A stretch of 64,000 nt of DNA from positions 51,509 through 115,508 of the forward strand of contig JBJMLA010000104.1 of the NCBI GenBank assembly GCA_045805505.1. Direction: 5' to 3'. The notes beneath the pieces are model-generated. The model did no database searches, was not told the DNA's origin, and saw only the letters and a list, made by a program, of their open reading frames with translations. Positions 24,401 through 31,959 of the stretch are shown here, piece by piece. Position numbers and translations under genes: made by a program. Every line of letters begins with the position of its first letter. The first letter of the stretch is position 1. Source of the DNA: BP-464 sp045805505. Lineage in GTDB: Bacteria > Actinomycetota > Thermoleophilia > Solirubrobacterales > Solirubrobacteraceae.

Positions 24401-24994
24401 TCAGGCGCTCGAGACCCGGATGCGGGGTTCGTCGCGCACCGGCCCGCCGAGGATGCCCAGGGCGTCGGCCATGGCGAAGAAGCCGATGGCGATCGCGCTG
24501 CGCTCGGTGCGGCGCCGGACGGCGGCCCAGTCGGCCTGCTCGCGCAGCGCGCGGGCGACGGGCAGGAGCCCGACGAAGTCGATGTAGTGCTCCTCGAAGG
24601 CGAGCAGCTTGTTGACCAGGATGTCGTCGACCGACATCACGGGCATGTCGACGCTGAGGACGCTGATGACGTCGGCGCGCCGGAACGTCTCCTCGAGCTC
24701 GAGGCCGGCGGGCTCGTGGATGAGGTCGACCAGGACCTCCTCGTCCCAGGCCTTGACCAGCCAGCCCTCCGGCGGCTGCTCGATGCGCAGTCCCTGGGCG
24801 GCGAGCGCCTCGCGCGCGGCGTCGACCTGGTCGGGACGCACGAGGAAGTCGACGTCGCCCGAGACCGGCGGGCCGCCGCGGGCCCAGGCGGCGAGGCTGC
24901 CGGCGAGCACGAACTCGACGCCGGCGTCGCGCAGCCACGCGGCGCAGCGCTTGAGGCTGGCGGTGAGCTCGTCGAACGTCGCCTCGCATTCCAT
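24401..24994 (-). CDS. Nucleotidyltransferase-fold protein
   Basis: A 197-residue protein of the minimal nucleotidyltransferase / AbiEii-like superfamily. The core motif is VLAGSLAAWARGGPPVSGDVDFLV, with catalytic Gly-Ser and DVD carboxylates. EVLVDLIHEPAG supplies the third acid, and SVDDILVNKLLAFEEHYIDF is typical of this group. No partner antitoxin-like gene is adjacent. ATG 24994 (MECEATFDEL) is preferred over ATG 25009 because the latter lies inside a perfect palindrome and its TATGCC. It heads the minus-strand run through DUF72, glycosylase and NUDIX. Confidence 0.8.
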   Translation of the reverse strand: MECEATFDELTASLKRCAAWLRDAGVEFVLAGSLAAWARGGPPVSGDVDFLVRPDQVDAAREALAAQGLRIEQPPEGWLVKAWDEEVLVDLIHEPAGLELEETFRRADVISVLSVDMPVMSVDDILVNKLLAFEEHYIDFVGLLPVARALREQADWAAVRRRTERSAIAIGFFAMADALGILGGPVRDEPRIRVSSA

Positions 24995-25004
24995 CGGAAC
25001 GGTG

Positions 25005-25033
25005 GGCATACCCGCCCCGCGCGCGGGTATGCC
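25005..25033. promoter_or_regulatory. Perfect palindrome between divergent genes
   Basis: GGCATACCCGC (25005-25015) and GCGGGTATGCC (25023-25033) form an 11-bp perfect inverted repeat with a seven-base spacer. Each arm supplies a TATGCC hexamer pointing outward, 6 nt before the metallophosphoesterase ATG and 10 nt before ATG 24994. It could be a symmetric divergent promoter or operator. Confidence 0.6.
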
Positions 25034-25039
25034 ACTGCC

Positions 25040-25789
25040 ATGTCGCGCCCGATACGGATCGCTGCCGCCGGCGACATGCACTGCAGCGAGGCCAACCGCG
25101 AGCAGACCGCCGAGGCGTTCGCGCGGCTGGCCGGCAAGGCCGATCTGCTGCTGCTGGCGGGCGATCTGACGACGCACGGCGAGGCCGACCAGGCGCAGGT
25201 CCTCATCGACGCGTGCGCGCCGCTCGACATGCCGGTCTACGCGGTGCTGGGCAACCACGACTGGCACACCAACCGCGGCGACGAGCTCGCCGCGCAGCTC
25301 GACGCGGCAGGGATCCGGGTGCTCGAGCGCGATCACGCGACGCTGTCGATCGACGGCGTGGAGGTCGGGATCGCGGGCCTCAAGGGCTTCGTCGGCGGCT
25401 TCGCCGGCTCGCACCTGCCCGACTTCGGCGAGCCGCTGCTGCGCCGCGTCTACGCCGAGACCACCGACGACGTCGCCGCGCTCGGTGAGAGCCTCAAGGC
25501 GATCGCTCACTGCGCGATCCGCACGGTGGTCCTGCACTACGCGCCGAGCCCCGAGACGCTCGTCGGGGAGCCCGAGGGGATCTGGACGATGCTCGGCACC
25601 GATCGCCTCGCCGCGCCGATCGCCGAGCACGAGCCCGACCTCGTCGTGCACGGTCACGCGCACGCCGGGACGTTCGAGGGCCGCATCGGCAACGTGCCCG
25701 TCTACAACGTCAGCGTGCCGGTCCTCAAGCAGGCGTTCTGGGTGTTCGAGCTGACCGGCGTGCCGCAGCCCGCGTCCGCCCTGCACTGA
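25040..25789 (+). CDS. Metallophosphoesterase
   Basis: A 249-residue calcineurin-type phosphoesterase. The dinuclear metal site is visible as AAAGDMHC, LLLAGDLTTHGE, AVLGNHDWH, the His in VVLHYAPSPET, and LVVHGHAHAG. It has no signal peptide. The substrate (cyclic nucleotide, nucleotide or phosphoprotein) is unknown. It is transcribed divergently from the nucleotidyltransferase gene across a shared palindrome, so the two may be co-regulated. Confidence 0.9.
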   Translation: MSRPIRIAAAGDMHCSEANREQTAEAFARLAGKADLLLLAGDLTTHGEADQAQVLIDACAPLDMPVYAVLGNHDWHTNRGDELAAQLDAAGIRVLERDHATLSIDGVEVGIAGLKGFVGGFAGSHLPDFGEPLLRRVYAETTDDVAALGESLKAIAHCAIRTVVLHYAPSPETLVGEPEGIWTMLGTDRLAAPIAEHEPDLVVHGHAHAGTFEGRIGNVPVYNVSVPVLKQAFWVFELTGVPQPASALH

Positions 25790-25826
25790 ACCGATGAGTT
25801 TCCGAGCGGCCCCCCGTCATAGGGGC

Positions 25827-26249
25827 ATGCTCACGTTCATCAACCTCCCCGTCACCGACCTCGAGGCGTCGAAGGCCTTCTTCGCCAACCTCGACTTCTC
25901 GTTCGATCCCAAGTTCACCAACGACGACTGCGCGTGCATGATCGTCAGCGAGCAGGCCTACGTGATGCTCCTGCGTCGCGAGCGCTTCGCCGACTTCGTC
26001 GTCAAGCCCGTGGCCGACGGCAGCACCACCGAAGCGCTGATCTGCGTCTCGGCCGAGAGCCGCGAGGACGTCGACGCGTTCGCCAACGCCGCGATCGAGG
26101 CCGGCGGCGGCGCTGCCAAGGAGCCGATGGACCACGGCTTCATGTACGGCCGCAGCTTCCTCGACCTCGACGGCCACCACTGGGAGGTCATGTGGATGAG
26201 CCCCCAGGCCGTCGAGGCCGGCCCGGCCGAGTTCGCCGAGACGGCCTAG
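25827..26249 (+). CDS. VOC-superfamily (glyoxalase/bleomycin-resistance-like) protein
   Basis: A 140-residue vicinal-oxygen-chelate fold protein. The start FINLPVTDLEASKAFFANLDF and the end SFLDLDGHHWEVMWM are typical of PhnB/3-dimethylubiquinone-type VOC proteins, with His and Glu candidates for the metal. ATG 25827 directly follows AGGGGC; an in-frame ATG at 25794 would add 11 poorly conserved residues. Function unknown. Confidence 0.85.
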   Translation: MLTFINLPVTDLEASKAFFANLDFSFDPKFTNDDCACMIVSEQAYVMLLRRERFADFVVKPVADGSTTEALICVSAESREDVDAFANAAIEAGGGAAKEPMDHGFMYGRSFLDLDGHHWEVMWMSPQAVEAGPAEFAETA

Positions 26250-26258
26250 CTCCGTGTC

Positions 26259-26591
26259 GTGGCCCCTCCGGGCCTGACCATCTGGGGACCCCTGACGCGC
26301 GAGGACCTGCCCGGCCTGTTCGGGCGGGTCTGCGCGCATCTGTCGGCCCAACCCGCCGGTGACGTCGCGTGCGACGTCACCGGCCTGGCCGCGGACGCCG
26401 TCGCGGTCGAGGCGCTCTCGCGCCTGCAGCTCGCCGCCCGAGCGAACGGTCAACGCGTCGTCATGAGCGGCGCGAGCGAGCCGCTGCGCGCCGTCATCGA
26501 GCTCGTGGGGCTGTCGGGGGTGCTGGTGGCGGCCGAGCCGGCGCCGGTGGTGCCGGTGGCGCCCCCTTCGGCCACCGGTCGGAGCTCGTAA
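26259..26591 (+). CDS. Short STAS-like domain protein whose tail is encoded by a dispersed repeat
   Basis: A 110-residue protein with a STAS-like core (LTREDLPGLFGRVCAHL, DVACDVTGLAADAVAVEALSRL, RVVMSGASEPLRAVIELVGL). The phosphorylatable serine is absent. The start is a GTG at 26259, ten bases after the VOC gene. The last residues (VPVAPPSATGRSS) are encoded by sequence that matches the non-coding left end of the dispersed repeat at 15036-15058, so the C-terminus may have been extended by insertion of that repeat. Confidence 0.7.
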   Translation: MAPPGLTIWGPLTREDLPGLFGRVCAHLSAQPAGDVACDVTGLAADAVAVEALSRLQLAARANGQRVVMSGASEPLRAVIELVGLSGVLVAAEPAPVVPVAPPSATGRSS

Positions 26592-26726
26592 CGCTTCCGG
26601 ATGGCAACAAGGAGGGCGGCCGGAGGCGGGAGCCGGCGCGATCAAATTTGGACACTCACCCGGTTTCCGCCTGAACCCACCGAACGTCCAGAACATCCCG
26701 ACATAGCGGGATGGATGGGACGTTCG
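26549..26726. repeat. Composite dispersed repeat, copy 2, in the STAS/SigX5 convergent gap
   Basis: The first 23 bases (26549-26571) match 15036-15058 except for one position. GGATGGC follows exactly 50 bp later (26599), as in copy 1, and the next 14 bases are partly conserved. This copy has one 46-bp module and no matching right-hand inverted end. The left end lies inside the STAS coding sequence. Confidence 0.65.
26681..26726. repeat. 46-bp palindromic module C
   Basis: Outer arms CGAACGTCC (26681-26689) and GGACGTTCG (26718-26726) are identical to module B. The inner stem ATCCCG (26695-26700) and CGGGAT (26707-26712) differs from A and B yet pairs perfectly. Geometry is again 9-5-6-6-6-5-9. 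It lies 5 bp from the end of the minus-strand sigma gene. Confidence 0.78.
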
Positions 26727-26730
26727 CGCC

Positions 26731-27690
26731 CTACGCCGGCAGACGCGCCGGCAGGCCCCACAGCTCGAACAACGCCACGGGCTCGAGGAAGAACGTCATG
26801 TTCTGGACCTTGCCGTCGCGGAGCTCGATGACCTGCAGCGCCCACGGGTCGTAGCCCTCGCCGGTGTCGCTGGGCTTGTACTGCGCGAACGCGGGCATGC
26901 CGTTGGCGCCCATGGTCGGCAGGACCTTCGAGCCGGCGCAGCCCGCTCCCGGGCCGAACCACCAGGTGAAGATGTCGTCGCGCCCGGAGAGCCAGAGGTC
27001 GAAGGGCGGCATGTTCTGCGTCGCGTCCTCGGCGATGAGCGCGGTGAGCGCCTCGATGTCGTAGGCCTCGAAGGCGGCGACGTAGCGGGCCAGCAGCTCG
27101 CGGTTCTCGGGCGAGAGGTCCTCGATCGGCGCCTTGGTCTCCTCGAGCGTGGCCCGCGCGCGCTGCAGCGCGCTGTTGACCGACGCCACCGACGTGTCGA
27201 GCAGCTCCGCGGCCTCGGTGGCCTTCCAGTGCAGGACCTCGCAGAGGATGAGCGCCGCGCGCTGCTTGGCGGGCAGGCGCTGCAGCGCGGCGACGAACGC
27301 GAGCTTGACCGTCTCGCGCGCCTCGGCCGTGTCGGCGGGGTCGTCGGGCAGCGGCTCGAGCCACGAGATCTCGCCGGGCACGTTGAGGTTCTCGACGATC
27401 GGCACGGCCGCCGGCCCGAGGTCCATCGGCACCGCGCGGCGCTTGCGGCCGTCGAGCTGGTCGAGGCAGACGTTCGTGGCGATCTTGTACAGCCACGAGC
27501 GCACCGCCGAGCGGCCCTCGAAGCGGTCGCGCCCGCGCCACGCGCGCAGCAGCGTGTCCTGCACCGCATCCTCGGCCTCGAACGGCGAGCCAAGCATGCG
27601 GTAGCAGTAGGCGATGAGCTCCCGGCGGTGCTGCTCGAGGTCCTCGAACTGCAGGCCGGGTGTCAGCGATGAGGCTCCCACGGAGCTCAT
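26731..27690 (-). CDS. ECF sigma factor with C-terminal SnoaL-like domain (SigX5 type)
   Basis: A 319-residue sigma-70 family protein of the ECF group that carries its own C-terminal NTF2/SnoaL-like domain. Region 2 is around 20-90 (LIAYCYRMLGSPFEAEDAVQ, RSWLYKIATNVCLD). Region 4 is around 135-190 (LPAKQRAALILCEVLHWKAT). The SnoaL-like part (about 200-315; LARYVAAFEAYDIEALTALI) regulates activity in related factors. No anti-sigma gene is adjacent. Its stop is 5 bp from palindromic module C. Confidence 0.9.
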   Translation of the reverse strand: MSSVGASSLTPGLQFEDLEQHRRELIAYCYRMLGSPFEAEDAVQDTLLRAWRGRDRFEGRSAVRSWLYKIATNVCLDQLDGRKRRAVPMDLGPAAVPIVENLNVPGEISWLEPLPDDPADTAEARETVKLAFVAALQRLPAKQRAALILCEVLHWKATEAAELLDTSVASVNSALQRARATLEETKAPIEDLSPENRELLARYVAAFEAYDIEALTALIAEDATQNMPPFDLWLSGRDDIFTWWFGPGAGCAGSKVLPTMGANGMPAFAQYKPSDTGEGYDPWALQVIELRDGKVQNMTFFLEPVALFELWGLPARLPA

Positions 27691-27696
27691 CCTAGA

Positions 27697-29556
27697 TCAC
27701 GGCATGAAGGCGTCGGAGTGGCATGGCGCGCCGGGCGTGCACACCTCCACGACCTTCCCGTCGGGCTTGAGGAACTCGGACTTCTGCAGCTGCGCGGCCA
27801 CGGTCGCCCGCGGGTTCTCGTGCGGATCCTCGCCGTCGCGCGGCGGCAGGTTGACCAGCGGCGCGGCGGCGTTGTGGCCCGGGCCGGAGTCCCACAGGAC
27901 GATCGCCGAGCCCCCGAACGGGAACGTCTTGATCACCGGGATGCCCCACAGCTTCGTGACCGGGAGGCGGCCCGCGTCGGCGGCCGGGTTGCGCGCGCTC
28001 GCGCCGATCGTCCGGGCCATCACCTCGGCCTGGAACGTCGAGACCTGCTGGTCGCCGACGGCCGGGTGCATGAGCACCGTGTGCGCCGGCGTGTTCGCGT
28101 ACGGCTTGGTGGTCATGTGCTGGGCGACGCCGTCGGCCTCGCCGCGGTCCCACATCAGCTGCAGGATGTCGAGGACGAGCGGCCGGTCGGCCTCGGCCGG
28201 GTAGGCCGGGTTGAAGACGGCCGAGTAGGTGTCCCAGTCCTTGGAGCGGTTGAGCAGGACGCTGTAGTTCATGCCCGGCACGCCGAGCACGGCGCGCGTG
28301 TAGTCCGGGGCGAACGGCGTCGTCGCGCCGCCCATGATCCCGCCCTGGCTGTTGCCGTCGTAGTAGAGATGGCTGGTGTCGACGAGCCCCGCGAACGCGG
28401 CGTTGGCCGGCAGGCCGTCCTTGTGGATCATCAGGCGCCCGAGGTAGAGCGTGTTGAGGATGCCCTGCTGCAGGCGGTCGGCGATCGTCGGCATCCGCGA
28501 GCCGTCGCGCAGCACGGTGATCGCGTTGCCGATGTCGTCGGCCGACATGCCCGCCCACTTGGTCGCGCAGAAGACGATGTCGTGGGTGTTCGACATCGTC
28601 TGCACGTTGCCGGCGTTGATCTCGGTCTCCTTGCCCAGCAGGCCGTGGCCGTAGAGCGAGAGGCGCGCCGGCGCCGCGGCGCTCGCCGAGCGCGGCACGT
28701 TGCAGACGAACGGCGCGGTCATGACGTTGCCGGGCGTCTGGACCGGCAGCCCGGTCGTCGGGCTGAGGTTGAACTTCGAGCCGGGCGGACAGCCGGGCTG
28801 ATCGAGGTAGCACGGCACCTCGAACGTGCCGGTGACCCGGCGGACGATCTTGTCGTTCTGCGCGGGCGTGAACTCCTCGACCGACGTCACGTTGAACTTC
28901 GGCGCGGTGCCGGTGACGGTCAGGTCCTTGAGGTTCGTGTCACCGAGCTGCTTGAACGCGTCGTTGCGGATGGCCAGCATCCGGCCGGCCAGCGAGCGCG
29001 CGCTGGCCACCGTGAAGCGCCAGGGCTTGGGCGCCTTGAGCTTCTTGCCCGTGCCGCTGCGCAGGTTGCGCATGCGCACCTCGTAGCGACGGCCCTCGAG
29101 GAAGTTCTTGGCCGGGTGGATCAGCACCAGCGTGTCGGCGGGCGTGGTCGCGTTGGAGTCGAGCTCGACCCAGATCGGCCAGCGCTTCTTGGTCTTGGTG
29201 TCGATGACCATGACCGGCGCGTTCTTGGCCTTGTACCTGCCCGGGTCGGTGAGCGCGACCGGGTTGGTCTTCGCCAGCGCTTCGGGCGTGTCGAAGCCGT
29301 TGACCTTGACGAGGATCGCGCTGCCCGGGCTGAAGCCGTCGAAGCGGTTGATCTCGATCGGATCGATCGGCGTGCCCTCGGCGTTCTTGGGCATCTGCGC
29401 CAGCTTGAGGTTCAACCGCCGTCCCGTATCGGTCTTTGAGTCCTTGACCGTCAGCCGGTCGTTGGGGAAGGGCAGCAGCGGGGAGGCGGCGGAGGCGGTC
29501 GACGCGGCGACGAGCAGCGAGACGGCGACCAACGCGGCAGCGAGGTGGGAGCGCAT
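27697..29556 (-). CDS. Secreted alpha/beta-hydrolase-like protein, paralogue 1
   Basis: A 619-residue exported protein with a signal peptide (ALVAVSLLVAASTASA, cut near residue 24). The first half is beta-rich (FDGFSPGSAILVKVNGFD, VLIHPAKNFLEGRRYEVRM). The second half is an alpha/beta-hydrolase domain with LYGHGLLG and the nucleophile elbow YDGNSQGGIMGG. Later segments VLMHPAVGDQQVS and LWDSGPGHNAAAP may supply the Asp and His. Cys pairs (PCYLDQPGC, CTPGAPC) suggest disulphides. It is clearly paralogous to 51452-53446. Substrate unknown; an extracellular esterase or depolymerase role is inferred. Confidence 0.82.
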   Translation of the reverse strand: MRSHLAAALVAVSLLVAASTASAASPLLPFPNDRLTVKDSKTDTGRRLNLKLAQMPKNAEGTPIDPIEINRFDGFSPGSAILVKVNGFDTPEALAKTNPVALTDPGRYKAKNAPVMVIDTKTKKRWPIWVELDSNATTPADTLVLIHPAKNFLEGRRYEVRMRNLRSGTGKKLKAPKPWRFTVASARSLAGRMLAIRNDAFKQLGDTNLKDLTVTGTAPKFNVTSVEEFTPAQNDKIVRRVTGTFEVPCYLDQPGCPPGSKFNLSPTTGLPVQTPGNVMTAPFVCNVPRSASAAAPARLSLYGHGLLGKETEINAGNVQTMSNTHDIVFCATKWAGMSADDIGNAITVLRDGSRMPTIADRLQQGILNTLYLGRLMIHKDGLPANAAFAGLVDTSHLYYDGNSQGGIMGGATTPFAPDYTRAVLGVPGMNYSVLLNRSKDWDTYSAVFNPAYPAEADRPLVLDILQLMWDRGEADGVAQHMTTKPYANTPAHTVLMHPAVGDQQVSTFQAEVMARTIGASARNPAADAGRLPVTKLWGIPVIKTFPFGGSAIVLWDSGPGHNAAAPLVNLPPRDGEDPHENPRATVAAQLQKSEFLKPDGKVVEVCTPGAPCHSDAFMP

Positions 29557-29563
29557 GCCCGCG

Positions 29564-29580
29564 AACCTACCGGGGATACT
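29564..29580. promoter_or_regulatory. Back-to-back -10 boxes of the hydrolase and DsbA-like genes
   Basis: On the minus strand TAGGTT (29564-29569) ends 7 nt before the hydrolase ATG. On the plus strand GATACT (29575-29580) ends 7 nt before the DsbA-like ATG. The two divergent leaderless promoters occupy a 31-bp gap. Confidence 0.55.
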
Positions 29581-29587
29581 CGTCGCA

Positions 29588-30184
29588 ATGCCAGGTCCGC
29601 AGGTAGACGTCTGGATCGACCCGATCTGCCCCTTCTGTTACGTCGCCGTCGAGCGCGCGGCGTGGCTGCGCGAGCGCTTCGGCGCCGAGATCCGCTGGCA
29701 CCCGTTCGACCTGCACCCCGAGTACCCGGCCGAGGGGATCCCGCGCGAGGAGCTCACGCGGCGCATGCCCGGAGCCGACGAGTTCACCCGCACCCTCATC
29801 GGCGACACCGGCCTGCCGTTCGCCGGGCTCCCCGAGCGGATCCCCAACTCCCGCAACGCCCAGCGCGTCGCGCTCGCGGCCGGCGAGCGGCGCGGCGAGA
29901 TGCTCCAGCGGCTCGCCGACGCCTACTGGGGACGCGGCCGCGACATCGGCGACGACGAGGTGCTCGTCGAGGAGGCCGCCGCGGTGGGACTCGACGAGGA
30001 GCAGGTCCGCCACGTCATCGGCTCCGACGCCCACCTCGACGACCTGCTCACCGCCACCCGCGTGGTCACCGAGCACGGCGCGACCGGCGTGCCGGCCTGG
30101 GTCATCGACGACCGCGCGCTGGTCCCCGGCGCGCAGCCGCACGAGGTCTTCGAGCAGGTCCTCGGGCGCCTCGGCCACTCGTGA
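29588..30184 (+). CDS. DsbA/FrnE-family thioredoxin-fold oxidoreductase
   Basis: A 198-residue cytoplasmic protein of the DsbA family, FrnE-like. The active site reads DPICPFCYVAVERA (CPFC), and the C-terminal cis-proline loop is GATGVPAWVIDD. An inserted helical domain lies at about 60-150. It probably acts as a thiol-disulphide oxidoreductase or polyketide-type isomerase. It has no signal peptide. It overlaps the SGNH esterase gene by 4 bp. Confidence 0.9.
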   Translation: MPGPQVDVWIDPICPFCYVAVERAAWLRERFGAEIRWHPFDLHPEYPAEGIPREELTRRMPGADEFTRTLIGDTGLPFAGLPERIPNSRNAQRVALAAGERRGEMLQRLADAYWGRGRDIGDDEVLVEEAAAVGLDEEQVRHVIGSDAHLDDLLTATRVVTEHGATGVPAWVIDDRALVPGAQPHEVFEQVLGRLGHS

Positions 30185-30828
30185 GCCGCGGCATCGTCGC
30201 CCTCGGCGACTCGATCACCCGCGGCCACGGCGGCTCGCCCGCGCTCGGCGTGCACTTCCAGTCCTGGGTCCTGTGGCTGGCCGACGCGATGGAGCGGCCG
30301 CTGACCAACCTCGCCATCGACGGCGTGACCGCCACCGACGTGCTCGCCGAGCAGGTCCCGAAGCTGGAGGGTCCCTACGAGCTCGGCTTCCTGCTCATCG
30401 GCGCCAACGACACGCGCGGGATGGCCTGGGATCCCGCGCGCTACCAGCGCGAGCTCGGCGCGATCGTCGCCGCGCTGCGCGAGGCGGCCGCGCGCGTCGT
30501 GGTGCTGACCCTGCCCGAGGACCTCGGCCGCCCGACCGCCGCGCCCAAGCCCGCGGCCGCCAATGCGATCCTCCGCGCGCTCGGCGGCGTCGAGATCGTC
30601 GAGCTCGCCGACCTCGGCGGGCGCACCCACCTGCTGCCCGACGCGGTCCACCCCACGTCGGCGGGCATGGTCGAGATCGCGCGGCGTGTCGCACTCGGGA
30701 TCGGCGCGCCCGCACCGCGCGTCGACGTACCGCCCCGCGACCTGCGCTACGACGCGTGGTGGCTGCGCCTGTGGCTGCGCGACGTGCGCCGCCGGCGCAG
30801 CGAGCGCCGGGGTAGCCTGAACCCGTAG
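30181..30828 (+). CDS. SGNH/GDSL-type esterase
   Basis: A 215-residue SGNH hydrolase. Block I is IVALGDSITRGHG with the nucleophile Ser. The block III Asn is in LIGANDTRG. The block V Asp and His are in LPDAVHPTSAG. It lacks a signal peptide, so it should be cytoplasmic. The C-terminal 45 residues are Arg/Trp-rich. The GTG at 30181 overlaps the TGA of the preceding gene. Confidence 0.87.
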   Translation: MSRGIVALGDSITRGHGGSPALGVHFQSWVLWLADAMERPLTNLAIDGVTATDVLAEQVPKLEGPYELGFLLIGANDTRGMAWDPARYQRELGAIVAALREAAARVVVLTLPEDLGRPTAAPKPAAANAILRALGGVEIVELADLGGRTHLLPDAVHPTSAGMVEIARRVALGIGAPAPRVDVPPRDLRYDAWWLRLWLRDVRRRRSERRGSLNP

Positions 30829-31959
30829 ATGCTCGACCCCACGCACACCGCGATCGGCACCTGGAGCGGCGGGCGCTACATGCACTACGGCGTCGCCCTC
30901 GACGACGACCGGCTGCTCGCGCTCCTGCGCCCCGACGAGGGCATCCAGACCGTCCTGACCGCCGACGCCTACGGCGCGGGGGAGGCCGACACGGTGCTGG
31001 GCCGCGCGCTGCACGGCGTCGAGCGCGACAGCTACTGCCTGATCGGCGCGGTCGGCCACGACTTCTACGAAGGCGAGCGCGAGGGAGCCAAGGGCTTTCC
31101 CCGCTTCACGGATCCGCGGCTGCGCGAGCCGGCTGAGTACGGCGCCTATCTGCGCATGGCCACGGAGCAGTCGCTCGAGCGCCTCGGCGCCGACGCCTTC
31201 GACCTGCTGCTGCTGCACAACCCCGACCGCGCCGGCTACACGCACCCCGCGGTGTGGGAGGGCATGGCGGCGCTGCGCGACGCCGGGCTCACGCGGCTCG
31301 TCGGCGTCGCGCCCGGGCCGGCCAACGGCTTCACGCTCGACGTCATCGACTGCCTCGAGCGCTACGGCGACGTCATCGACTGGGGCATGATCATCCTCAA
31401 CCCGCTCGAGCCGTGGCCGGGCGAGCTGGTGCTCGACGCCGCCGCGCGCCACGACGTCAGGCTCCTCACCCGGGTCGTCGACTACGGCGGCCTCTTCCAC
31501 GGCGACCTCGCGCTCGACGGCGAGCTCGCGCCGAAGGACCACCGCGGCTTCCGCCCCGCCGGCTGGATCGAGCGCGGCGCCGAGAAGATCGAGCGCATGC
31601 GGCCGATCGCCGAGCGCCACGGCCTGACCAGCCTCCAGCTGGCCTGCCAGTGGAACCTCGCCCACGACGCCGTGGCCTCGGTCGTGCCGACGCTCATCCA
31701 GGAGGCCGGGCCGCACGCCCGCCCCGTCGAGGAGCAGCGCGCCGAGCTCGCCGCGCTCCCGCAGGAGATCCTGCTCAGCGACGACGAGGTCGCCGAGATG
31801 CGCCGCATCGGCGACAACACGGGCTCGATGACCCTCAAGGGCGGCGTGCCCGACCACGAGGGCGAGACCAAGCCCGACCGCTGGGCACTCGACGAGCACC
31901 TCGCGGGCGTCGCCGGGCGCTGGGGCATCGACCCCGCCCGGGACCTGCAGCCGGCCTAG
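30829..31959 (+). CDS. Aldo/keto-reductase-like protein with altered active site
   Basis: A 376-residue protein of the aldo/keto-reductase superfamily, immediately after the esterase gene (no gap). The Asp-Tyr pair is in LTADAYGAGEADTVLG and the His in FDLLLLHNPDRAG. The strand that normally carries the catalytic Lys reads CLIGAVGHDF, with no Lys. Loss of that residue suggests a changed or lost redox role. It probably forms an operon with the DsbA-like and esterase genes. Its TAG overlaps the convergent gene's stop as CTAG. Confidence 0.82.
   Translation: MLDPTHTAIGTWSGGRYMHYGVALDDDRLLALLRPDEGIQTVLTADAYGAGEADTVLGRALHGVERDSYCLIGAVGHDFYEGEREGAKGFPRFTDPRLREPAEYGAYLRMATEQSLERLGADAFDLLLLHNPDRAGYTHPAVWEGMAALRDAGLTRLVGVAPGPANGFTLDVIDCLERYGDVIDWGMIILNPLEPWPGELVLDAAARHDVRLLTRVVDYGGLFHGDLALDGELAPKDHRGFRPAGWIERGAEKIERMRPIAERHGLTSLQLACQWNLAHDAVASVVPTLIQEAGPHARPVEEQRAELAALPQEILLSDDEVAEMRRIGDNTGSMTLKGGVPDHEGETKPDRWALDEHLAGVAGRWGIDPARDLQPA

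Noticed and set aside
24401..25789. Toxin-antitoxin pair from the nucleotidyltransferase and metallophosphoesterase
   Set aside because: They are divergent rather than an operon, neither resembles an antitoxin, and sizes are unusual for known pairs.
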